From positions 99,802,051-99,866,050 of the forward strand of contig NC_079136.1 in assembly GCF_945859705.1 (NCBI RefSeq): a stretch of DNA of 64,000 nucleotides, written 5' to 3'. A program made the position numbers and the translations under genes. Numbering within the stretch: position 1 is the first letter of the stretch; each line of letters starts with the position of its first letter. The DNA is from Episyrphus balteatus. Taxonomy: Eukaryota > Arthropoda > Insecta > Diptera > Syrphidae. Of this stretch, positions 1 to 12,900 are shown piece by piece. The notes below the pieces were generated by a model that saw only the letters and a program-made list of their open reading frames with translations, did no database searches and was not told where the DNA came from.

Positions 1-2870
1 GAAGAACGCTCTTTACCTTAAAATAGGCTGCAAGACCAAACTTCCACATTTTTACTCTGAAGACTTCTGGTTTTCAAAAATAAAGTAATTGCCTCCATTT
101 AAAATTAATTTTACCATTTAACTCGATAAGTACAATTAATTGTAGCCACCTTCAAACACTGGCCACCCTTAGTAATGTAAGAATCAAATTGCTGCGACAT
201 CCAGTGTCAAAACACGCATGTTTAAAACATGCCTTACTCTATTTTACTCTCAAATCGTTTTTATTTTTTAATTTTCAACCTTTAAATAGAAGCATTTTAA
301 CCATCGCGTAGTGATTCTTGCTTTTGAAGTCGAAAAAATATACGTCTAGTTCCATATCATTGTTTGCGAGTGTAGTTTCAAACATTGAAAGTATAGATAA
401 CATATAAACATAATGCAACCTTGTACATATTTTAAATTAACAAAAACCTAATTTTGTTGATTGATATTCACAAATCGCAATGCTTAAAATCAATTTGAAC
501 ACCTTTGATAAATATTCTCGTAATATGAGCAATTGTAAACATAGTTTAATGAATTAAACAGAAATAATTGCATATATTCGTACAACACATATTTGGATAA
601 TTATGTTTCGGTTATACCGCCCTAACCACAAAATCAAATAGCAATTAGTGGATAATGTCACTGTTTCAATAAATAAATTCAATACAACACCGCAACATTA
701 AGTGTTAAATTTTTGTTTTCATTTAAATTAAAACTGTTTGGAAAAAAAATCCTTTGCATCATCAAATAGGAATTGGAATCTAATGACAGCAATAGGTGCG
801 TAAATAAATTGTTGCAAAATTCCATTCTATTTCTCTACACAAATCGATTTGCCACAAAGCTTTCAACCACTGACCTAAAACTCACCGAATGAGTTTCATT
901 CCAACTTCAATTAATTCCATGGAGATGACGTTCGTTGCTGTGAAAGGATGTACAATTTTGTAACAGAAAATATCTAAAACTCAAAACCTTTACGTGCACT
1001 TTAGGGCATCAGCAGTGATGTCCGCCCCTAAAAGCCTATCTTTCAACAAAACAACACAATTTGCAGATGTTTCAGAATTGGATACGTTTTCAAAATCGTA
1101 TATACTCGTATAACTCAAACGACAACAGGAAATGGGCAGCCATATAGCCAACCAAATGGGCGGAGAGGAAAGACATAAAATATAAATTTACTGATTCTGC
1201 AGTTTTAGGAGTGGAAGGGTAGCAGAAGCCTAAGTATCTGTGCGCCGCGAAACAATCAATACATTTCAATAGCGACTAACTAATCAAACAATTACCAAAC
1301 TTGCTGCCAGGGGCCGACACCTAATGACTTAATCTGATTCTTCCTCTTTGTACGAAATGAATTTTGAGATCAATATAATTATACAATTCACGGCCTAGAT
1401 ACTTATGTATACGTCTAATGTACTACATATTTTATTGTCAGTAGCAGCATCTGCTTAATTTCCACAGAAATGTCATTTTCTCGACGAGTTCCGGAAATGT
1501 ATTGTTTATAAGTCCCGTCAATTAAATGTTCGTTTCGTTGTTAAACACGCGTTGAACATCAAAACATGTACTAGATTTTGTTAAATTTAACTTAAGCAAC
1601 AGCCTCAAACAGTGGTTGTATGTTATTATTTAAAATGTCCAAATTGAACACATTGTTGCAATTGAAAATATAACATAAATGTTAAATTGCAGTTTGTCTG
1701 CTTTCACATTTGGCGCTTAAGTAACGAACAGGTCAAGTGAAAAAAAAACTAAACGTTGGGCGCCATTCTGGAGAAACAAATCTTCTTTTCCAAAAATCTG
1801 GTTTAAAAACAGTTAACAATTGTATTTTGTAACTTTTTTTTTTGTCATACAATTCAATAGAATAAGATAGGTACAAAATGACTGGACATTTTACTCACCC
1901 TTAAAAGGTAACGCCTAAGAAGCTATTCAAATGATTGTTATCATTTTTATGTTGGTACCCCTTGGAAACATCGATTTTAATGAGACTTTGGGGATGCGAT
2001 AGATTAGATAATGTTGATGGTGATTAACCATTCAAAATTACCTGCTAGGGGACTTTGACATGTACATTGGACATACCTACAATTCTACATACAAGCATCA
2101 TTATCATCACACCATCAGCATCAACAGTGGCAGATTTCAAGCAATGTGAAATAATCTGCTCTGGCATATACATTATAAAAATATACAGACAAAAATACAT
2201 ACATATGTATATGTATGCTCAATGCTCCACATTATCAAGAGGCAGGAGGATCATCAAAGGTCATTAATTCCAAATGAAAAATGTTAAATCCTGTGTCATT
2301 TGGTAGGAGGTGTTGTGGGAGCTTTTGTGAGTGGGAGCGGCATCACCAGCAACGCTTTTGCCACAAATTTCGATTTATATTAATGATATTCGAGGGAGAT
2401 TCGGTTTATGTATACTGACATACATTGTGATGTATGTTTTGGCATTTCAAAGGCATACCATCTTCGTCACAGAAAGAGAGAGAGAGAGAAGGTTATAGTG
2501 AGAATGGTTTTCAGATAATAACAAGCATTTACAGACGATAGTTTGGTGTTTATACTTGTCGTCTCGATTCACAAAAGACGACAAAAATAAAGGTGCTGAA
2601 GACCGATAATGTAGACGTTTCATTAGGTTTTATGTCTTATCTTGAAGTTGTTTTTTGTTTTCTTTTTTTTCTGATACCATTTTGGTATGATTTTTTTCTT
2701 TTTTTTTCTTGTGATTTTGTTTTGGTGTTAGTGTTAGGTAGACTTTATTTTAACGATTGAGAATTAAGAAATAGCTTAAGCCTTATCATGTTTTTGTTTA
2801 AAAGAAATAATTAATGAACGAATTGGGACCCCAACCGACAACTGTAACACCAAAGATGCTTCTCAATAAG
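1..2870. other. AT-rich non-coding stretch, no gene seen
   Basis: No frame longer than about 70 codons is open and none of the short frames looks like protein. A short (GA)n tract lies at about 2473-2491, T-rich tracts at 2650-2710, and TATGTA-type simple sequence near 2200. I see no transposon ends here. It is probably intron or intergenic DNA. Confidence 0.7.
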
Positions 2871-3224
2871 TAGAGATGCCGCGAATAGTGATTTGGCCGA
2901 ATACCGAATATTCTGCAGCTGAAGACTCGACCAACGATGTGTACCTACTTTACTCCTACGTGACTTTTGAGATGCTAACCTGTCTTATTCGATTACATTG
3001 TATTCGGCCAACGAGCAACGATGTGTTTATGTATCTATCTTAGAAATTCGTGGTTTTGACGTGTAATGATCTGCCTTATTGTGTTCCAATGTATATGGGC
3101 CTTTTTTTATTTTCCCTCAATTTAATTTTCGGTTTTTGGCCCAACGTTGTGCAACTCCTCGGCAAAATACGGAACATCAAATGTAGGCCGAGTAGGGGCC
3201 GAAAACCTATTCGCGGAATATCTA
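2871..3224. mobile_element. Probable hAT-type MITE
   Basis: The left end TAGAGATGCCGCGAATAG is matched in inverted orientation by CTATTCGCGGAATATCTA at the right end, with three mismatches. Ends of the form TAGAGATG are common in hAT elements. The interior repeats GGCCGAATA-like words near both ends and has no transposase frame, so it would be non-autonomous. I could not find a convincing 8-bp target duplication, so the exact borders and the superfamily are less certain than for the other two hAT-type elements in the window. Confidence 0.5.
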
Positions 3225-6200
3225 CTTTTCAACTATTTGGAACCATTGAGGATCTTTAGCCATCTGTTAATTCTAAAAAAAAAAACAGAATAGTAAGAAA
3301 AACTTACTGGTTAAGCGTATCTAAAGTTGCCATAAGAAAGTATTGCTTCAAAATATGAAAGGTAACTTATTCACAAAATAGAAGAAGGTTTCGATTTTCT
3401 GATAGACATTATGGCTCCGGAAAATAACTTCAGAATTTCTTTTTGAAAAAAAGCCAGGAAAGCAGTGAATTTCCATACCACCCAGCTAAAAAGGTTAAGA
3501 AAGAATCTATACAAATTAAGAAGAAAAAAGCTGCAAACTCGTGAGGCCTACCTGACTATCGATTCCAGGACTTTTGGAGGAAGCTAGTTCAAGTAGAGTA
3601 TGAGCGGAAAAAACAATGAAATTAAAGTCGTGTCACATTACACTGGGGCAAAAAGGATTTTGTTTTATTAAGTTTCCCACGGTTTTTGGGATGCTATAAG
3701 CTCGTATACGAAGACAAAATTTTTTTATCAACTCGCGTTTTCGAAATATATTCCCATTACAAAATCTAAAATCGATTTTTTGCTATGTACTTTTTAAGCA
3801 TTTCCCTATCTGGTTTTTTTGTTGTGGTTTTGTTCCGAAAAAAATCAATGCTTTTCTAAATATTTTGAGTGTGTTGAACTCGAACCCGAAATTATAATTT
3901 TTCTATCAGATCGCGTTTTTGAGATATTCCAGTTATACAATCTCAAAATCCCATTTTTTGCTACATTTTAATTATTTCCCTAGTCCCTGTTTCACTCAAA
4001 TTAAAGCCGCAAAAAAAAAATGGAGGCATATTTGAAATATAACTAAAAAATTAATTCAAAAACTTCATAACTTCATAAAACACAAAAAAAAAGTGCAATT
4101 TTGTTTATCAGTGTTATCGTTTCATCAACTTCAAAGCCGATAATATCATACCTTAAGAAGATCGATCTTTCCTTAATGGATCTTTGTGGCTTTTGCTAAG
4201 GTGAAGATAAAAGAAAAACTGTGACAGTGCATTGTTATGTTAAATGCGATAAGGACGCACATTTAAAATAATTATTGAACTCAAAATATATTTGTTCCAA
4301 GCGAATTTTATGACGACTTTTCTATTTCTTGTGATGATAAGTTGTCCTATGATTATAGGTATGTGTAGGTAATATGGTGGGTTGATCCGCACTATAAAAT
4401 GCACTTGTGATGAACCTCACATATCACATTTATAAAATAATATGTCCACACTAAGTCTTAGAGGTCTAAAGCAGAAATCCTTCTTCTTGAACAAAATATT
4501 CAATAAGTTTGTTAGGATATACACCGCTCCAATTTACACCAATATACGCCGCGCAGTTCAGGTTAAATAAAATTGTACTCAAACAATAAGTCAACAGAAT
4601 TGATTATGATTCCTTTTATTGTATTTATTCAAATTAAAAACCCACAATGCAAAAAATGCCATAAGTCTGTAAATTATAAATTCTTAATAAAAAATAACTT
4701 TTTATTTGTTCTACTATGTATTGAAGCAATAACCAACATTTTATAAACGAAATCACACAGTTGTTTTATTTAATGTGAAAATCAACCAAAATAATATGCA
4801 AATGTTGTTTGCCATCTTGGTTTTCTTCAAAAGGGCCCCCACTGAGAATCAATGTATAGGTAAAATGAAAATCACTTTTCCCCTATTCCACAATTCCTTT
4901 GGTGACAAAATAAACCACAAGTCAAGTAAATTTTACTCCTTCGTCCTTTGAAATACTGATACAGTACGAGTAGGTACATTGCTTGCTTCCACACAACAAT
5001 ATCCCTTATGTAAATAATTGAGAAGCCAAATTTCCATTTAAATGTCTCTCTACCCGTATTTTGCACCCTTATACTTACTTATGGAACCAGTCCATGAGAA
5101 TCAGTGGCGGATAAAAACAAACGTGGGTAGCCACCAAGCATATAAAATGTTGGTTTTTGGTTCATGTTTAACTATAATTAATTTAAATCACGTACATTTT
5201 TTTTATTTAAGGTTTTCACTAATACAAACTTCCAATCACATTCGCATACGGCTTTTTCATTACCTATGCATTTAATTAATTCTCAAAACCTTATTCTGGA
5301 ATGGAAGTCTTAAGAAACTGGGTCTGATATTATTTTCTTTGTTGGTTTATCTGAAAGTAGATTCAGCTTTTTGGCTTCTTTTTGGATTTCATTCAGTTAT
5401 TTTAAGGACCAATATAAGCGGTATTTATATCTTGTTATGATAAATAAATAATTTATAAAGTCAAAACCCTGCCGGAGTAAAATTGGAAATTGAATTTTCA
5501 AAAAATAATTACTTTGGACCGCCAAAGCAAAGCCAAACCACAATTTGGCGGAAAAATGCTCTGCATGCTGCGTCCGGCTGTTGTTCGGTGGAGGTTAAAA
5601 ACCGTGCGGTAGAGCTTATGCGTTGGTTCAATAAACTAACAATTAACTTTAATAAAACTATTGGAAGCCCTGTTATTAAGCGCTTAAATTATTAATAAGT
5701 TCAATAGTGTCTGAAATTTCTACAGAAATTTCCCCAAAAGGTAAAGTTCATGAAGTAAGGGCTCGTAGCACAAAATTTACTGTCATAGCTGCTACCTGTG
5801 GCCTCACGAACACCTGAAAATCACAATATGTTTGTTTTTCTGTACCATTCCTATAGAAAACGATTTTAAACACGATTCTTGTAGCAAAAAAAGGCATTAG
5901 TGTTAAAAAAAAAGTCGTCAAAGTCTTGAGAAAAACTTCTGATAAAAATACGTTAACTGAATTGTACAGAAAAAACAACACGACACGGTAAAAATGTCAC
6001 GGCATAAAACTCTTGAATTTCCTTACTTTTGTGTAGAATAGCAGAACTTCTTTTACAAACGAATGCCATTATAAGATTGAACCTGATCTACGAGTCTAGA
6101 AGCCAATATTTCAAAAACACATGCCGTCTTTGTGAATTTTTGACAAACAAAAAACAACTTATAACACTAAGAAGCTAGAACCTAGAAGTGGATGTCAGTG

Positions 6201-6409
6201 TTAGAAAAAGACTAGTGAAACAAAATGAGAAACACAAAAACTACCAAGTTTAGGAAATTAAAAGTCCATATATTCCTGACTTCTGGCAGAAAAAGCAAAC
6301 AACATTGGTGTTGTGTATGCTTTTTGATTGAAGTGTAGAATCACGCAAACATAGCTCAAAGTCTTGTAGATTTTTACATGACTCATACTTTTCGACTTAA
6401 TGTACCTAC
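3225..6409. other. Non-coding stretch with one diverged direct repeat
   Basis: No convincing coding frame. It holds the direct repeat at 3701-3988, annotated separately, and a short inverted pair CCGCCAAA / TTTGGCGG at about 5520-5551. A 70-codon frame at 5483-5695 covers that pair; it uses a non-ATG start and matches nothing I recognise. Confidence 0.6.
3701..3988 (+). repeat. Diverged direct repeat, about 110-bp unit, two copies
   Basis: Segments 3701-3812 and 3880-3988 align as direct copies. Both run from CTCG through an AATTTTTNTATCA-like block, a TCGCGTTTT block, a GATTTTTTGCTA-like block and then ATTTCCCTA. By eye they are roughly three-quarters identical. They probably belong to an old dispersed repeat family; no ends or target duplication are visible. 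Confidence 0.55.
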
Positions 6410-6950
6410 CAGGGTTCGGACTTTACTTCGATCGAAGTAGATTTACTTCAATTTTGGGAAAAAAATAAAATCTACTTCCCTACTTCTCTTTTTTAGGATC
6501 TACTTCTATTTCTTGATTGAAAAATATTTTTCAAATAATAAATTTAGAGAAAGGGATTTAACTTCAATTTTAAATCTGGTCGAGGCATTGAGAAATAAAG
6601 CTCAACTGAAATCTCAAAAGATAAATCTAAAAGATATAAATAAAGTTTATCAAAGTAATTTTGACTGATTTTGAAGAATTCCTGATCAAAAATTTGTTAG
6701 ATTATGTTGAATTAACCGTTTTACCCCAAAGCACCGTTACAACCACTAGATGAAAAAGGTTTTTTTGAAAAGTTCATAATAAAAAAAGTAAAGAAAAATA
6801 ATTTTGTTGAAAAATAATTTTTTTATAATAAATTTTTGTAAATAAATGTTCTGAAAGTTTAATTTTGAAATCTACTTCCGAAATTTTGGATCTACTTCAC
6901 TTTTTTTTTCAAATCTGCTTCGAAATTTTGAAACTGAAGTCCGAACCCTG
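6410..6950. mobile_element. hAT MITE with perfect 8-bp target duplication
   Basis: The element starts CAGGGTTCGGACTT and ends AAGTCCGAACCCTG, giving perfect 14-bp terminal inverted repeats. The octamer GTACCTAC flanks it on both sides (6402-6409 and 6951-6958). An 8-bp target duplication with CAGGG-type ends is characteristic of the hAT superfamily. The interior carries several copies of ATCTACTTC or its complement close to both ends and no transposase, so this is a non-autonomous derivative. The perfect duplication suggests a fairly recent insertion. A 188-codon AT-rich frame running into it from the right is low-complexity and not a gene. Confidence 0.85.
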
Positions 6951-9900
6951 GTACCTACTATATGAACTCCCTCTAAACAGAGGATTCTAATGAGACGTTT
7001 TTTTTTTATTCTTAGTAGGTGAAGGTTAATTTTGTCCATAAGAGGTTTTTCCCAGTGGTCTTCCAGCGAGCCTTGCATGTTACAAAGAAAAATGAATTTC
7101 TCAAAATGTCCTTGGAGTGATAAAACTAAAACAGAATGGTAATCCGTTAAAAGTAAAATCCCCAAAGGTAGAACAAACAGAAGAAAAAAAGAAAACGAAA
7201 AAAATAAAACAAACATAAGCATAAGGAGCGTTGTCGTACAGAAAAAAAAATAGAAAAAGACGACGAAGGAATGATTTTTCATCTGTGAATCCCTTAACGG
7301 TTTTTTTCGCATTTCATTTTTAGTTTTTTGTTTGTGATGTCGCTTCATTTTATCACCGCGGAAATAAAAATGAAATACCAGCGACGACAGCGGAAGTAAT
7401 TTTAAGTTCTTTAAAAGCTTTCTTTTTTGTCCATCCATCGCTCTATGAAGGAGCGGATTCAGGAGTTGATATACCTTGGCAAAATTGGCATAAAATAGAA
7501 TAATTTTGATATTAAATTTCTTAGTTCATTGATTATTTAATCTTCAATTCCTTCTTCATTATTGTTTTTAATTCCTTTTATTGGACTTGAATCCTTCTTA
7601 AAGAAGAATGTCAGAAACTCTTCCGAATTCTTAACTCCTTCTTTTCGTAATTCTAAACAACGTTTCATAAAATAGCCAATATGGAATATCTTCCGCCATA
7701 AAAATTCTCTATTCCTATATACTGTGTATTAAAATAAAAATTGTGCATCTTACAGTCACATTCATCAGATAAATTGGCCGTAACGTACAGACAAATCTGC
7801 CGTCTAGGCAGAAAAATCTGCATTTACATTCAAACAACTCTGCCTTATTAGGTATATGTATATGTATGTATATGTAGTTCGTATTAATTATTTCTATCTT
7901 CGTGACCTTTTATATTATATTATAGACCGTCTCGATTGAAGTAATGTCAAAAGATTTAATTTTTCAAAGGTATAATAATTGATCTTCAAAATTGTTATTA
8001 GAATTGTAAAATTAAAATCCATCATTGGTTAACTTTATCGCCCCCGAAGAAATATCGCCCCAGGCAGTCCTTCCCATTTCTTGGCCACCAAATCAGCAGT
8101 TGTTAGTAAATCATCCTTCTATTCTTAGACAATGCGAAAAATGAAAATATAAGAAGAAGATTTTATGTAAAATCACAAAAAGAAAAAAACAAATCCAAGT
8201 GTCCTTAGCAACAGGACGAGCTCATAACCCATTTCCTAGTAAAATTGCCATTTATGAGTAATAAATTGTTAAAAAACCTGAATATCCGCACTTTACTTGG
8301 ACTTTTTCGAGTTTATTTTTTTTTTTTGTTAATTTTCGTTTAATTAGAAAAGAATTCATTAAATTTACTGGCGTTGTTGATGGTGCATTATTTAAAGATT
8401 TATTTAACTTATTTTTTTTTTCGTCTATTTCTTATTGAGTTCTTCCTTTCTGTGGTTTGTATAGTTGAAAAAGTTGGTCGAAAGTTGAAGGGTTGTATAA
8501 AAAAAATGAGGCGGACTTTTAAATTACTTTTGTTATACTTAACTACTTTTAAAATATGTAGCGACAGAGTTTTTGGTGGAGGGTGTAATTGGTTTTTTTC
8601 GCGTTTTATTTTGAAAGATGGGGACTATGTAGAAAGAAAACAAATTTTATTGGAAAGTTGTGTAATTAAGTTCATTTAAAAATAATTATATTGATTAAAG
8701 ATTCTAGAAATAGAATAGAAAATGAAGTTTATTTCGTTTTTTAAGTCATTGAATAGATTTTCTTTGTCGTTTCTTTCAATGGTTCTATAAATGATTTAAA
8801 ACATAGATATAATTATATTTAAATTAAACATTAAATTAAATTAAATTTAATATTAAGATATTATGTAGAAGCGTTGTAGGTGAATAAATGCAATTCTTGA
8901 TAAAAATTGAGTAACCCGCAATACTTTTTGTTTTTAACGGTCAAATCAAATTGAAGTTATTTGTTGTTTAAGTATTTTTAAAATTCATTTTTATTAATTT
9001 TTCTTCTACTTTAGTCATAAATTGTTTGCATTGCGACTTTATTTTAATGAAATTCATGAATTATATTTATGTATTTAACAAAAGTGTTAAAATCAATATA
9101 AAATTAATGTTTTTAAGCCAGCTTTTCAGGTCATAAAGAATTTTTTCAAACCTCAGCAAGTACATTATGGTGGTCCTAATATTGTTATTATTTTCTGTAA
9201 TTCCACAGTGAATGGACATCAATTATATCTTAATAGAGGAGGAAAAAACTCTCCAATTTTTGCCGATTTTCATTTCAACTGCTTAGTCTCTCGGTAGATA
9301 CAATCCGTGAGTCTTATGGAATACCGCATATAAAATTACCAATACAAATCAAAGAAAATATTTGACATGAACATTTTACGTCAAATCCGGGAGAGGAAGG
9401 AAGTCAAATAAAAATTTAAAAAAATTTGGGAAATTGTTTCTTATCATTTCTAACCGGATGACTGCTACACAACTGTAAGCCCGGATGCGAACCACCCTAC
9501 TTTTTTTTTTCATTTTATTGCTCCTTGAAGTCTAAGGTATGAAAATACGAAATAGAGTGTTCTCTTTTTCCATTCAAAGGTTTGATGTAGTTACTACTTG
9601 AGAAGATAGAGGGCAGCAAAGTTCCCGAAATTCGATTTCTTATGTTTTAGCATTAGATGTTTAGAAAAATCACCTTATTTAAAATGCAATGGTCGAAATA
9701 ATCAATAATTTTTAGGCCATCTTAATATTTTTGATATGATTTTCATAATTGTCGGATAGTAAAGAATGTCGGAAACAAATATTTATCTTAAAATTTCATT
9801 TCACTCCTTAAAAACACTGCCAAAAAAGATACAGATCAACAAAGCTGAAACATGATAGAACTGAAACTCTTGTTGGCCTATCTTTTTTGTTAGTATATTT

Positions 9901-12900
9901 AATTTATGTGACGACATAAATGACCATTTTATCTCATAAATTTATAACAGTCAAACAAACTTTCCAGCGTTCTTACTCTGAGAGAAACGCTTTCTCTATA
10001 AGAAAAATTTATATTTAAAATTTTGAAAATTCTTTTAATCATAATTTCTGCAGTCCGATAAGACCAAACTTCACGCAAACTGAAATTAGTGTTCAAAATC
10101 ATCACAATTTCAAAACTGAATCTAAATTTCACTTACGTAAATTTTTCTAGATTGACTGAATAATTTGTAAGTTGGTACCTACAATGGCTGATTTTTTATT
10201 GAAATTGTGAGTAAATATATTTTAATAATTCCACTAAAATTGTATTCATTAAAGGATAACCTAAATTTTATTAGCCCATTACTATTTTTAAAACATTAAA
10301 CATTCTTGATTAAAAAGTCGTGTGAGAACTATACAAACTGCTTAAAAAGTCAGAAAAACCGGTTCGTGGAATGAGTTAAAATAAGTTTTAAAACCAATAA
10401 TCTGTATTTTAACTTACCCTGCATATGAAGCAAGTTGTAACCTAGAAAATAAAAAAAATTAAATTATTTTAAATACCTATAATAATAATATTATTAATAA
10501 TTAAAATATTAAAACATATAAAGGCCTATTTCCTCATACGGAAAATACCTACATTTGAATTCTAACGAATTCGAACGTTGTTCTTATATATTTCAATTAT
10601 TATTTTATCCAGCGTTTCTTTAAATTATTTATTTTGAACCTATCAATGATTTATCATAAGTTTAAAACAAAAAAAAAAGTCGGAAAATTTCGCGGTTTTG
10701 TGCATAACACTCAGTTAACACATAAGTCTTTCAAAGCTCCCAAATTGTATTTTTACTTATAATATTAGGATAGGGAAATTAAAGATAAAAGAGCCCAGGC
10801 TCAACCTTTGGGTTACATGTTTCTTGGAGTAGACGTATAAATTTGGTATTTCCACTAATAAAAATTCTGTATAGTACATATCTTGTCTGGGTCATAACAT
10901 AAATGCCTTGGTATCATCCTAACAACGTACCAACAATTAATTGTTACCTTGGGCCAATTTTGTGTCTAAATTACTGGTCTACTCTTTTTTAAAGAATTTT
11001 CAAATAAATTCAAACAAAAACAACAAGTTCGAAAAATCGAACTTCTATTAGCATCGTATCGTAATCGAAAAATTATCATCTCTGGAATATTTTTAACCAT
11101 ACGGTACACGGATACGAGTTGGTAAAGTTTATAAAAAATTAAAAAAAAAAAAAAACTATAATCAAACATTAAATTAACTTTGACTAATATTAATTGGGCA
11201 ACACGATTATCAAAATATTCTTTAAACATTATAATGTACATTGTACATACATACTACAACTATCTCCCCTCCCAAGAAACTTGTTAATTTAAGAATGAAA
11301 TTCTCAATTACAAAAACACATTTATTTATTTTTTTACTTTTTTTTATTTTTTCGCCGATTGCCATGACTCAGTGGGTGGAAATACAAACAGAATTTGAAA
11401 ATAACCATCCGCTACAATTTGCACCTCATTTCCATTGAAGGGGGAAATTCTGTTGGAAGATATCTGAAAAGGAATTTCCGCTATTCTAGTGTTATGGTTG
11501 CCAACTTTATTTTGGTTTCCAAAACAATCCCAAAACATTAAAAAAAATCTAGCATGAAGAACAAAAAACAATTTTGTTACCATGAACAATCAAAAGACTA
11601 CTTAAAGTAAATATGTAAATAAAATAAAAATACCTTACAAGATCGCACGTATTAAAAGTTTTTGTAAAGGTCTTGTATGCATAAGATGTACAAGTCTTGC
11701 AGTCCCCTGTGGGCCCATTTTTAAGATAAAGTACAGAAACAATTCAGTAACAATGCAGTTTTTTTTTTTAACTAATTATGACAACAACAAAAATGGTGTG
11801 TAAATAGTTACATTAGGGTGGACCAGAAAATCCTATTTTTCGTTTATTTTTTGTTCTTCTTCTTATATGTATGTTGTTCCTCTGGGAAAACCGATTTTAT
11901 CAAAAAATAACTGTTTTATTTTGAATTTTTTTTTTAAAGTAAATATTCATTTCCTAAGATACATACATAAGTTGATAGTTCTTCCTTTAATAATACCAAA
12001 AAGTCAGTTTTTTTTTTTTATTCATCTGTCCACAATATGCACTTAAAGATTGAGTTTTCAAGTCATATTGTGGTTAGTAAGCAATTTCAAATACAAATTG
12101 CTTTTTCTTTACCTATTAAAAAAGTGCAAATCTGGCAATCATGTTATTCTCACTTTTGTGGCCACAATACACCTTCGAATAATATTTTTGATTCTCGTTC
12201 AATTTCTCCGATGTTAACGAAATGCAAACATGATTAGCCTACCTAGCATCTCTTGATCGCATGAGATAGGTAAATCAGCATAGAAAAAGCTCAATATGGA
12301 CCAGGAATCATCCTTAAATAAATTAAAGTCTTAAAATTCTGAAAATAGATAGAAATACGTTTTGTGTGTTTAACTTGGAACGATTTAACAAAAAGTATCT
12401 TGTGATCTCAAACAATTGACCTTTTATATAGGCATGTGAAACAGGCGTTTGTAATCGAAGTGTATAATCGAGACGAAAATAGATTGCCTTTTCACTAAAT
12501 TGCGCGAAATGTTTACACAAATATTACTTGTGTGTACATTATACTTGTAAAGAGGAGAGATACAAGAAGGAGGACTGTGAGTTTTTGAAGTGTTCTCTGA
12601 AGTAAAGCGATTTAAGTCATTTGAAAGGAAGAGCAGAAAAATTATAACATTTTTGGGGAATAGAAATAAAAATATTATTTTTTATACAAACAAACTTATT
12701 GTCTTAGGGATGTCTAAAAAATTTGAACAAACTAAACTAAGAAAAACGAAAACAATGATAATTTTTTACTATTTTTGTTTATGTTTAATGGAGTGTTTCA
12801 AGCAAAAGGAAATGTTACCCTGGCAAGCCAGAAAAATCTAAATCTGTTAGAATTCCGGATCTGGATGTATAAGATGCGGAATCAAAGAATATATCCAAGA

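Noticed and set aside
5483..5695. 70-codon frame near 5.5 kb with a less AT-biased composition
   Set aside because: It needs a non-ATG start and spans a short inverted pair; there is no family resemblance, so it is more likely a repeat fragment.
6872..7438. 188-codon minus-strand frame
   Set aside because: It is dominated by Phe/Lys runs from poly-A/T DNA, runs into the hAT MITE, and matches no family.
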